A stretch of DNA of 64,000 nucleotides from Flavobacteriales bacterium. GTDB lineage: Bacteria; Bacteroidota; Bacteroidia; Flavobacteriales; Flavobacteriaceae. Numbering within the stretch: position 1 is the stretch's first letter; the number at the start of each line of letters is the position of its first letter. Both the position numbers and the translations under genes were made by a program. Positions 47,776-55,561 of the stretch are shown here, piece by piece. Under the pieces are notes generated by a model. The model was not told the DNA's origin, made no database searches, and worked only from the letters and a program-made list of their open reading frames with translations. Where the stretch lies: the NCBI GenBank assembly GCA_016777325.1, contig JADHRQ010000005.1:1-64000 (forward strand), read 5' to 3'.

Positions 47776-48777
47776 TTAATCTATTTTATGTTTTATAAAA
47801 GGGTAGTCCTTTTGTTCATATACTACATCATACATAACAGACTTATCAGGAAAAGGAGAAGATTCAGCAAATTCTTCACATTCTGTTATGGTTGACTTAA
47901 CCTTTTTTTCAATTTTTTCTAAATCAGATTTTTTTGCATACTTTTTTGAAATAATGATTTTTTCAACTTGAGAAATTGGATCAATTTTTCTATATTCTTC
48001 TACTTCTTCTTTAGTTCTATATTGTTGAGCATCAGACATTGAGTGTCCTCTGTATCTATATGTTTTAATATCTAATAGTGATGGACCTTTTCCAGCTCTT
48101 GCATGTTTAACACACTCATCAATAGCTTCAGCTACTTTTACAGGATCCATTCCATCAACAGGCATTGATGGCATTTCGTATGGCTCTCCTAATTTCCAAA
48201 GGTCTGCTTGACTAGTTGTTCTAGCAACTGAAGTACCCATTGCATATCCATTATTTTCGACTACGTAAATTACTGGAAGTTTCCATAAAGCTGCAAGGTT
48301 TATAGATTCATGAAAAGCACCTTGTCTTATTGCTCCATCCCCCAAAAAACATAATGTAACACTATCTCTTTTAAAATACTTATCTCCAAATGCAATTCCA
48401 GTACCTAGAGGGATTTGTCCTCCAACAATACCATGACCACCAAAAAAGTTATATTTTTTTGAAAAAATATGCATTGAACCTCCAAGGCCTCCAGATGTTC
48501 CAGTTGCTTTTCCAAATAATTCAGCCATTACAAACTTGGGATCTTCTCCAAGGCCTATTGCGTGTACATGACTTCTGTAGGAACTTATCATTCTATCTTT
48601 CTTTGGATCTGTAGAATGAAGACATCCTGCTAGAACAGCCTCTTGGCCATTATATAAATGAAGGAAACCTCTAATTTTTTGTTGGATGTACTTTGCCGCA
48701 AGCTTATCTTCAAACTTTCTCCACAGTAGCATATTCTCGTACCAATCCATATAAGTTTTTCCAGTAATTTTTTTCAT
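47776..48777 (-). CDS. pdhA: Pyruvate dehydrogenase E1 component, alpha subunit
   Basis: E1 alpha works with E1 beta to decarboxylate pyruvate using thiamine diphosphate. The 333-residue protein has the TPP/Mg motif (GDGAIRQGAFHESINLA to VVENNGYAM, ~residues 147-180), the SYRSHVHAIGLG entry, and the phosphorylation-loop-like YRYRGHSMSDAQQYRTKEE. The E1 beta gene is not adjacent and must be elsewhere. The promoter is at 48813-48843. murF runs divergently, 76 bp away. Confidence 0.95.
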   Translation of the reverse strand: MKKITGKTYMDWYENMLLWRKFEDKLAAKYIQQKIRGFLHLYNGQEAVLAGCLHSTDPKKDRMISSYRSHVHAIGLGEDPKFVMAELFGKATGTSGGLGGSMHIFSKKYNFFGGHGIVGGQIPLGTGIAFGDKYFKRDSVTLCFLGDGAIRQGAFHESINLAALWKLPVIYVVENNGYAMGTSVARTTSQADLWKLGEPYEMPSMPVDGMDPVKVAEAIDECVKHARAGKGPSLLDIKTYRYRGHSMSDAQQYRTKEEVEEYRKIDPISQVEKIIISKKYAKKSDLEKIEKKVKSTITECEEFAESSPFPDKSVMYDVVYEQKDYPFIKHKID

Positions 48778-48812
48778 ATAAATGAGTTAAAATCAGTTAT
48801 TATAACACGAAA

Positions 48813-48843
48813 CAAAAATACTCTTTTCTTTAGTATATTGCAA
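48813..48843 (-). promoter_or_regulatory. Promoter of pdhA-pdhC-SDR (TTG-N20-TATTTTTG)
   Basis: On the - strand the -7 box TATTTTTG is at 48813-48820 and the -33 TTG at 48841-48843, spaced 20 bp. Both elements fit the Bacteroidota consensus. The box lies 35 bp upstream of the pdhA ATG. Confidence 0.75.
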
Positions 48844-48853
48844 TAAAATTAGA

Positions 48854-50134
48854 TTGGACACTAAAAAACTACATTCTTTATTCGCTTCATCTGCTGGAGT
48901 GTCCATAGATACTAGAAGAATTAGTAAAGATGAAATATATTTTTCATTGAAAGGTGATAATTTTGATGGAAATAAATTTGCATTAGAAGCAATAAAACAA
49001 GGAGCTAAATTCTCTGTAGTTGATGATATAAAATTGAAAAATGAGAATGATAAGATAATATATGTTGAAGATACTTTAAAGTCTCTTCAGGAACTAAGTA
49101 ATTATCATAGATCTCTTTTTGACACTAAAGTAATTGGAATCACAGGAAGTAATGGTAAAACCACAACTAAAAATTTAATTTATTCAATTCTTTCACAAAG
49201 CTATAATGTTATTAAAACAAAAGGTAATTTAAATAACCATATCGGAGTTCCTCTTTCACTTTTAGATATTAATGATGATGTTGATATTGCAGTTATAGAA
49301 ATGGGTGCTAATAATGTTGGAGAAATTAAAACATTATGTGAAATTGCAATGCCTGACTTTGGACTAATTACTAATTATGGATATGCTCATCTTGAAGGTT
49401 TTGGTGGTTTTGAAGGAGTTATTGAAGGAAAAAGTGAAATGTTTGAGTACCTAACTCAAAATTATGGTCATATCATTTTAAACAATGATGATATTATTCA
49501 AATTGAAAATTGCAAAGGGGATCTAGCTATAACTTTTGGAGAAAAAGAAGATTCTGAATTTATTTATAAATATAAAAAAGAAGAAAATATTCTAATAATA
49601 CAGAATGATGATGACAAATATAAATGTGAAATTTATGGTGACTATAATTTCTCAAATATTGCTGCAAGTATAACGATTGGTAAGTTTCTTGACTTATCAA
49701 GTTCCGAAATAAAGAAAGGTTTAATCTCTTTTAAAAATGATTCAAATAGATCTGAAGTAATAAATTATGGAAATAATAAATTGTATTTAGATGCATACAA
49801 TGCCAATCCAACAAGCATGAAAGCTGCTATATCAAATTTTGAAAATAATATTCTAAATAATAAAATTCTAATACTGGGAGACATGTTTGAGCTTGGTGAT
49901 TATTCAAGTAGAGAACATCAAAAAATTATTGATTTTATAGATAACAAAGATTATTTAAAAGTTTATTTGATAGGAGAAAATTTCTACGATTGTAAAACTC
50001 AAAGTAAATATTTTGAGAGATTTAAATCTACTGAAGAAATGTTGAAGTCAGTTAAACTAATTGATTTTAATATGACAAATATTTTGATTAAAGGCTCTAG
50101 AGGTATAGGATTAGAAAAACTAATTAAAGACTAA
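48854..50134 (+). CDS. murF: UDP-MurNAc-tripeptide-D-alanyl-D-alanine ligase
   Basis: MurF adds D-Ala-D-Ala to complete the stem pentapeptide. The 426-residue protein has the N-terminal SIDTRRISKDEIYFSLKG, the P-loop GITGSNGKTTTKNLIYSIL (~residue 95), EMGANNVGEIKTL, and YNANPTSMKAAI with the C-terminal GSRGIGLEKLI. The start is TTG at 48854. This Mur ligase is outside the main cluster at 12-28 kb, as in other flavobacteria, where I recall it next to gldJ. Here it directly neighbours pdhA. The 3' end overlaps acs by 11 bp. Confidence 0.95.
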   Translation: MDTKKLHSLFASSAGVSIDTRRISKDEIYFSLKGDNFDGNKFALEAIKQGAKFSVVDDIKLKNENDKIIYVEDTLKSLQELSNYHRSLFDTKVIGITGSNGKTTTKNLIYSILSQSYNVIKTKGNLNNHIGVPLSLLDINDDVDIAVIEMGANNVGEIKTLCEIAMPDFGLITNYGYAHLEGFGGFEGVIEGKSEMFEYLTQNYGHIILNNDDIIQIENCKGDLAITFGEKEDSEFIYKYKKEENILIIQNDDDKYKCEIYGDYNFSNIAASITIGKFLDLSSSEIKKGLISFKNDSNRSEVINYGNNKLYLDAYNANPTSMKAAISNFENNILNNKILILGDMFELGDYSSREHQKIIDFIDNKDYLKVYLIGENFYDCKTQSKYFERFKSTEEMLKSVKLIDFNMTNILIKGSRGIGLEKLIKD

Positions 50135-52016
50135 CTCCATTAATAATTTCTTCAACTACATCTGGATTAAGAAGAGTTGATGTATCACCTAAATTTTCAA
50201 AATCATTACTTGCTACCTTCCTTAGAATTCTTCTCATAATTTTTCCAGATCTTGTTTTTGGAAGACCACTTACAATTTGAATTTTATCCGGCTTAGCAAT
50301 AGGGCCAATAACTCTTCTTACAACATTTACAATTTCAGCTTTTATTGTATCATCTGAAGATTTAGAATTTATGATTACGTATGCATAAATTCCTTCACCC
50401 TTAATATCATGAGGATATCCTACTACAGCTGACTCAATAACCTCTTCATGTTCATTAATAGCATTTTCGACTTCTGCTGTTCCCATTCTATGTCCAGAGA
50501 CATTAATAACATCGTCAACTCTTCCAAGAATTCTTAAATAACCATCATGATCTCTTTTAACACCATCTCCAGTAAAATACATTCCTTTATAATTTGAAAA
50601 GTACGTGTTTATACACCTTTGGTGATCTCCATATGTAGTCCTTAGAATTGATGGCCATGGAAATTTAATACAAAGATTACCTTGAACATTATTTCCAAGC
50701 AACTCATTTCCTTCAGAATCAACTATAACAGGGTGAATTCCAGGTAAAGGAAGTGACGCATGTGCAGGTTTATTTGGAGTTATTCCTGCTAATGCTGATA
50801 TCATTATTCCTCCTGTTTCAGTTTGCCACCAGGTATCAACCAATGGACATTTACCTTTTCCAATATTATCATGATACCAATGCCATGCTTCTTCATTTAT
50901 TGGCTCCCCAACAGATCCTATTACTTTTAAAGAATCTAAGGAATTGTTTTTTAATGGCTCTAATCCGTGTGCCTGTAGAGCTCTTATAGCAGTAGGAGCA
51001 GTATAAAATTGATTAATTTTAAATTTATCTACTATATCCCAAAATCTACTCACATTTGGAAATGTTGGAACACCTTCAAACATAACAGTGGTTGCACCAC
51101 AAAGCAAAGGGCCATAAACTATATATGAGTGACCTGTAATCCAACCAACATCTGCAGTACACCAATATATATCATTCTCATCATATTGAAATACATTTTG
51201 AAAGGTATATGCTGAATATACCATGTAACCTGCAGATGAATGAACTACACCTTTTGGTTTTCCAGTTGATCCAGAAGTATAAAGTATAAATAACATATCC
51301 TCTGAGTCTAATACTTCAGCATCACAAACTTTAGGTTCTTCATTAATACAATCATGCCACCAGAAATCCCTTCCATCTAACATTTCTACATTTTGTTTTG
51401 TTCTTTCAAAGACTATAACGCTCTGTATTGTTGAACATTTTTCAAGTGCTTCATCTACTAGTGGTTTAACAGGAATTGTTTTACTTCCTCTAAAATTTCC
51501 GTCTGAAGTCAAAACCATTTTTGCTTGACAGTCATTAATTCTATCAGCTAATGAAGTTGACGAAAATCCTGCGAAAACGACTGAATGAACAGCGCCAACT
51601 CGTGCACATGCTAGCATTGCAATAGCAGCTTCAGGAACCATAGGCATATATATAATAACTCTATCTCCTTTCTTTATTCCTTTTGCTCTTAATGCATTTG
51701 AAAATCTACAAGTCTCTTCATAAAGCTCTTTATAAGTAATGTGAATTGGAGCCTCTGAAGGATCATTTGGTTCCCAAATAATTGCTGTTTTATCACCTCT
51801 TTCTTTGAGATTTCTCTCAAAAATATTTTCAGTGATATTTAGTTTAGCATTTTGAAACCAATTAATATTTACTTTTTCAAAATCCCAGTCAAGTACCTTA
51901 TCCCATTTTTTTTTCCAAGTAAAAGATTCAGCAATTTCTGACCAGAATGATTCTGGATCTTTCTCACTTAATTCATATTTTTTAAAATAGTCTGAGAGGG
52001 ACTTAATTCTTTGCAT
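50124..52016 (-). CDS. acs: Acetyl-coenzyme A synthetase
   Basis: Acs activates acetate to acetyl-CoA through acetyl-AMP. The 630-residue adenylating enzyme has the N-terminal ACAS segment (NWFQNAKLNITENIFERN), the P-loop YTSGSTGKPKGVVHS (~residue 250), WWQTETGG, the hinge TGDGVKRDHDGYLRILGR, and the C-terminal PKTRSGKIMRRILRK with the regulatory acetylatable Lys. It follows a two-subunit sodium:solute symporter by 2 bp, so uptake and activation of acetate are probably one operon. Confidence 0.95.
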   Translation of the reverse strand: MQRIKSLSDYFKKYELSEKDPESFWSEIAESFTWKKKWDKVLDWDFEKVNINWFQNAKLNITENIFERNLKERGDKTAIIWEPNDPSEAPIHITYKELYEETCRFSNALRAKGIKKGDRVIIYMPMVPEAAIAMLACARVGAVHSVVFAGFSSTSLADRINDCQAKMVLTSDGNFRGSKTIPVKPLVDEALEKCSTIQSVIVFERTKQNVEMLDGRDFWWHDCINEEPKVCDAEVLDSEDMLFILYTSGSTGKPKGVVHSSAGYMVYSAYTFQNVFQYDENDIYWCTADVGWITGHSYIVYGPLLCGATTVMFEGVPTFPNVSRFWDIVDKFKINQFYTAPTAIRALQAHGLEPLKNNSLDSLKVIGSVGEPINEEAWHWYHDNIGKGKCPLVDTWWQTETGGIMISALAGITPNKPAHASLPLPGIHPVIVDSEGNELLGNNVQGNLCIKFPWPSILRTTYGDHQRCINTYFSNYKGMYFTGDGVKRDHDGYLRILGRVDDVINVSGHRMGTAEVENAINEHEEVIESAVVGYPHDIKGEGIYAYVIINSKSSDDTIKAEIVNVVRRVIGPIAKPDKIQIVSGLPKTRSGKIMRRILRKVASNDFENLGDTSTLLNPDVVEEIINGVSL

Positions 52017-52018
52017 AT

Positions 52019-53686
52019 CTATTTTGGATATCTTATACTTTCAACTAAAGCTTTAATTTTTTCTGGTGTTGGTTTTGTTAATCTTGATACAATTAAAGAT
52101 ACAATAAAGTTAATAATCATTCCAATTGTTCCAATACCTTCAGGAGATATTCCAAATAAATAATCCTCAGGTAGACCAATCCCACCAAGCTGTGGTTTAA
52201 AATATAAAATATATAAAGCTGTAAATATAATACCTGTTAGCATTCCAGCAATTGCTCCTTCTTTATTCATTTTTTTATCAAAAATTCCAAGAATAATTGC
52301 AGGAAAAAAAGATGAAGCAGCTAAACCAAAAGCTAATGCAACTACTTCTGCAACAAAGCCTGGTGGATTCAATCCAGCCAAACCAGCAGCTACTACAGCT
52401 ACTGCAATTGAAATTCTTGCAGCCCAGAGCTCCCCTTTCTCTGATATATTTGGATTAATATTCTTTTTCAAAAGATCATGAGATATTGAAGTTGATATAA
52501 CTAATAAAAGTCCTGCTGCGGTTGATAAAGCAGCAGCTAATCCACCCGCTACAATTAATCCAATAACCCATGGAGGTAAATTAGCAATCTCAGGGTTAGC
52601 TAATACCATAATATCATTATCAATTGTTAATTCATTAACCTGAGTATCTGCAACATATTGAATCACACCATCTCCATTCTTATCATCAAACTCAAGTAAT
52701 CCAGTATTCTCCCAATTAGTAAACCAAGTTGGCATATCAGCATATTTAGCATTTGAAACAGTATTAATTAAATTAACTTTTGCAAATGCTGCAACAGCAG
52801 GAGCAGTTGTATATAAAATAGATATAAATAAAAGAGCCCATCCAGCAGAAATTCTTGCATCTCGTACTTTTGGAACTGTAAAGAATCTAACAATAACATG
52901 AGGAAGTCCTGCTGTACCAAACATCAGTGCTCCTGTTATAAAAAAAACATTAATTAAGGTGGTTCGATTTATATCAGTATATCTATTAAAACCTAAATCA
53001 ACTGATAGTAGATTTAATTTTTCCAAAAGATATACTCCATCCATAGTCTTACTCCCAAATCCTATTTGAGGGATTGGATTTCCTGTTGCCTGAAGTGATA
53101 GATAAATAGCAGGAACTGTAAATGCAAAAATTAAAACACAATATTGTGCTACCTGAGTATAAGTGATACCTTTCATACCACCAAGAACAGCATAGAAAAA
53201 GACTATAGCAATTCCAATAATAACTCCACTATCATAAGGTATTTCAAGAAATCTTGAGAAAGCAACACCCACCCCTTTCATTTGACCAACTACGTATGTA
53301 AATGATACAAAAATTGCACAAATTAAAGCAATAGTTCTTGCATTTTGTGAATAATATCTTTCACCTATAAAATCAGGAACTGTAAATTTTCCAAATTTTC
53401 TAAGATATGGTGCTAGACATAATGCTAGAAGAACATATCCACCGGTCCACCCCATCAAATATTGAGAACCACCGTATCCTAAAAATGAAATTATTCCTGC
53501 CATAGAAATAAAAGATGCTGCTGACATCCAATCTGCAGCAGTAGCCATTCCATTTAATACAGGGTGTATTCCTCCTCCAGCAACATAAAACTCTTTTGTA
53601 CTTTTAGCTCTTGACCATATGGCAATTCCAATGTATAAAGTAAATGTAATTCCAACTAAAAAATATGTCCAAAATTGTGCATCCAT
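52019..53686 (-). CDS. Sodium:solute symporter large subunit (acetate-type)
   Basis: This is a 555-residue SSS-family transporter with about 13 predicted membrane helices. Conserved features are STKEFYVAGGGIHPVLNGMA, ADWMSAASFISMAGII, the helix with GLAAALSTAAGLLLVISTSISHDLL, and a soluble insert at ~300-345. It resembles the subgroup that works with a small DUF4212 subunit, and that gene lies directly upstream, 1 bp away. The genetic link to acs suggests acetate or another short carboxylate as substrate. Other symporters of this family take different solutes. Confidence 0.9.
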   Translation of the reverse strand: MDAQFWTYFLVGITFTLYIGIAIWSRAKSTKEFYVAGGGIHPVLNGMATAADWMSAASFISMAGIISFLGYGGSQYLMGWTGGYVLLALCLAPYLRKFGKFTVPDFIGERYYSQNARTIALICAIFVSFTYVVGQMKGVGVAFSRFLEIPYDSGVIIGIAIVFFYAVLGGMKGITYTQVAQYCVLIFAFTVPAIYLSLQATGNPIPQIGFGSKTMDGVYLLEKLNLLSVDLGFNRYTDINRTTLINVFFITGALMFGTAGLPHVIVRFFTVPKVRDARISAGWALLFISILYTTAPAVAAFAKVNLINTVSNAKYADMPTWFTNWENTGLLEFDDKNGDGVIQYVADTQVNELTIDNDIMVLANPEIANLPPWVIGLIVAGGLAAALSTAAGLLLVISTSISHDLLKKNINPNISEKGELWAARISIAVAVVAAGLAGLNPPGFVAEVVALAFGLAASSFFPAIILGIFDKKMNKEGAIAGMLTGIIFTALYILYFKPQLGGIGLPEDYLFGISPEGIGTIGMIINFIVSLIVSRLTKPTPEKIKALVESIRYPK

Positions 53687-53687
53687 C

Positions 53688-53930
53688 TTATTCTTCTAAA
53701 TTATGTTTTTTGTCAAGTTTGTTCATTAAATAAACATATATAAAAATCAATATAACAAATATGTAAATTGATCCTTGTTGAGCAAACCAAAAACCTAAAG
53801 GAAAGCCTCCTAAATAGAAATTATTTAAACTCTCTGCAAATAGAATTCCAAAACCAAAAGAAGAAATGAACCATACACTTAGTAGTATTCTTAAATAAAT
53901 AATATTTTTTTTCCAATATTTTTCTTTCAT
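53688..53930 (-). CDS. Small subunit of sodium:solute symporter (DUF4212)
   Basis: This 80-residue protein has two membrane helices (~11-32 and ~52-70) and conserved GGFPLGFWFAQQGSIYIFVI, the hallmark of the DUF4212 family that accompanies a subgroup of SSS transporters. It heads the symporter-acs operon. No -7 box I trust precedes it. Confidence 0.88.
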   Translation of the reverse strand: MKEKYWKKNIIYLRILLSVWFISSFGFGILFAESLNNFYLGGFPLGFWFAQQGSIYIFVILIFIYVYLMNKLDKKHNLEE

Positions 53931-53998
53931 GTTTACTTTTTTATGTTTAGTCCAATTTAAGCAATTATTAAAAAAAAGATTCTACTGCATTAATACCG

Positions 53999-54484
53999 CT
54001 ACACTATAATATTTTCAGGAAACTTTCCATGCCGTCTTAAGTCTTCCTTTTTTAAAATCTTAAATGATTTTGATTTTGGACCATTTTTAAGAATCTTGAA
54101 TGAATTCTCAGGCATTGATGTCAATTTTCTTGTTTTTGTATCCATAACTGCAAATGCAAGATCTAAATGAGCTAGATGATTACCATCATTATCATAAAAG
54201 TTTTGAAATAAAGAGAAAAATCTTCCATCTTCACTATAACCATCTATTTCAACATTAATTTTAAACTGAACTCCCATTAAAATTTCTTTAAAGTAATGCA
54301 TATGCTCATAAAATAATACAGGACCAATATTTAAATTCTCAAATACATCTTTATCTAGGCTGATAGCTGAAAAAAAAGATACTCTTGTATCAGCAGCATA
54401 TTTTATATATGCATGATTTGCTACATGCCAATTAGGATCAAGATCAGTCCATGATGCAAAAAAAGTCTTCTCAAATTTTTTCAA
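53999..54484 (-). CDS. Acyl-CoA thioesterase, hotdog fold (4HBT-like)
   Basis: This is a 161-residue cytoplasmic hotdog-fold protein. The Asp in WTDLDPNWHVANHAYIKY (~residue 16) matches the catalytic region of the 4-hydroxybenzoyl-CoA-type thioesterases, and FQNFYDNDGNHLAHLDLAFAVMD matches the second strand set. The substrate is unknown. It is probably co-transcribed with the DUF456 gene 38 bp upstream. Confidence 0.8.
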   Translation of the reverse strand: MKKFEKTFFASWTDLDPNWHVANHAYIKYAADTRVSFFSAISLDKDVFENLNIGPVLFYEHMHYFKEILMGVQFKINVEIDGYSEDGRFFSLFQNFYDNDGNHLAHLDLAFAVMDTKTRKLTSMPENSFKILKNGPKSKSFKILKKEDLRRHGKFPENIIV

Positions 54485-54522
54485 TGTTATAGCTATTAGG
54501 TTTTTTCAATTTAGGAAATTTT

Positions 54523-55020
54523 TTAAAAGAAACTTTCCCGATATCCCCAAAAAATATCAAAGTAGAAAAACAAAAAACTAAGACTAATTAAAAATTTAAT
54601 TACACTTCCAGCAATAACTCCGATAAATGAACCAAAGGCAGGTTTTAAAGAATTTTGAAAAGATTTATTAGTTGACATCTCTCCCAGGAGAGCTCCCAAA
54701 AATGGACCTACTATTATTCCTATTGGACCAAGAATAACTAAGGCAACAATTAGTCCTACAGTAGTTCCAATTTGACCTGATCTAGAACCGCCAAGTTTCT
54801 TAACTCCAAGTATTGGTATTATATAATCTAGTATACCAACAGATACTGCAACTGTGAATGTGATTAAAACAAAATTTAGATTAAACTCAACAGCTGAGGT
54901 TAAATTTAAAAGCAAAATACCTAGCCAGGAAGTAACCGGGCCAGGTATTATTGGTAAAAAACTTCCAATTATGCCGATTAGACAAAACAGAAGGCCTAAT
55001 ATTAATAAGAATAAATCCAA
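54523..55020 (-). CDS. DUF456 family membrane protein
   Basis: This 165-residue protein has about four hydrophobic segments (1-25, 50-70, 85-115, 130-155) and the glycine/proline-rich DUF456 signatures GSFLPIIPGPVTSWLGIL and GPIGIIVGPFLGALLGE. Its function is unknown. It starts 8 bp after the SnoaL-like lipoprotein and precedes the thioesterase gene. Confidence 0.85.
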   Translation of the reverse strand: MDLFLLILGLLFCLIGIIGSFLPIIPGPVTSWLGILLLNLTSAVEFNLNFVLITFTVAVSVGILDYIIPILGVKKLGGSRSGQIGTTVGLIVALVILGPIGIIVGPFLGALLGEMSTNKSFQNSLKPAFGSFIGVIAGSVIKFLISLSFLFFYFDIFWGYRESFF

Positions 55021-55028
55021 TTTATAGT

Positions 55029-55520
55029 CTAATCTTGAGATGGCCTAGCCTTCTCATAAAATATTATTCTAGAAATTTTATCTTCTTTAAATTGAGCATC
55101 AACCATAAGCAAACGAGATTGTTGACCTTCTTCCGTTGTAAAATTTTCAACAGAACCAGCTATAATCCATGCCTCACCGTTAATAACTCCTACATAAGGC
55201 ATTGCCCAAAATAAATTAAGATTCGGATCCATAGAAAAGTAGTTTTCAAGGCCTTGTCTGTGAGCATCCTTTCCTTTCACAACAGTCCCATCTGGAAGGT
55301 CAAGAATTACATCATCAGTTTCGTATGATAAAACTTTGTCTATGTCTTTCTCGTTATGAGCTTCTAACCATTCTTTGAATGTGTCAGTATAATCATCTGA
55401 TGCATTTATAAATTTTTCATCACCTTCTCCTCCTGCCCAAAATCCAGAACCTTTTGGCTCATCAACAGGAGCATCACATGATGCTAATAGAATTGCAAAT
55501 AAAAATATATATTTTTTCAT
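55029..55520 (-). CDS. SnoaL-like lipoprotein (paralogue A)
   Basis: This is a 163-residue lipoprotein with signal MKKYIFLFAILLASC (Cys at residue 15). The mature part has the NTF2/SnoaL-like arrangement: helix TFKEWLEAHNEKDIDKVL, strand with LPDGTVVKGKD, and later strands (MPYVGVINGEAWIIAG and ISRIIFYEKARP). It may bind a small ligand or be an enzyme, but no catalytic residues can be named. Its closest relative in the window is the 163-residue protein at 59043-59534, with the same signal, length and motifs. Confidence 0.8.
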   Translation of the reverse strand: MKKYIFLFAILLASCDAPVDEPKGSGFWAGGEGDEKFINASDDYTDTFKEWLEAHNEKDIDKVLSYETDDVILDLPDGTVVKGKDAHRQGLENYFSMDPNLNLFWAMPYVGVINGEAWIIAGSVENFTTEEGQQSRLLMVDAQFKEDKISRIIFYEKARPSQD

Positions 55521-55561
55521 TTTGAATTGTGTTTATAGTTATTAGTTAAATATAGAAAAAG

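Noticed and set aside
48390-48614. 74-codon + strand frame inside pdhA
   Set aside because: It is antisense to conserved E1 alpha sequence, with no independent support.
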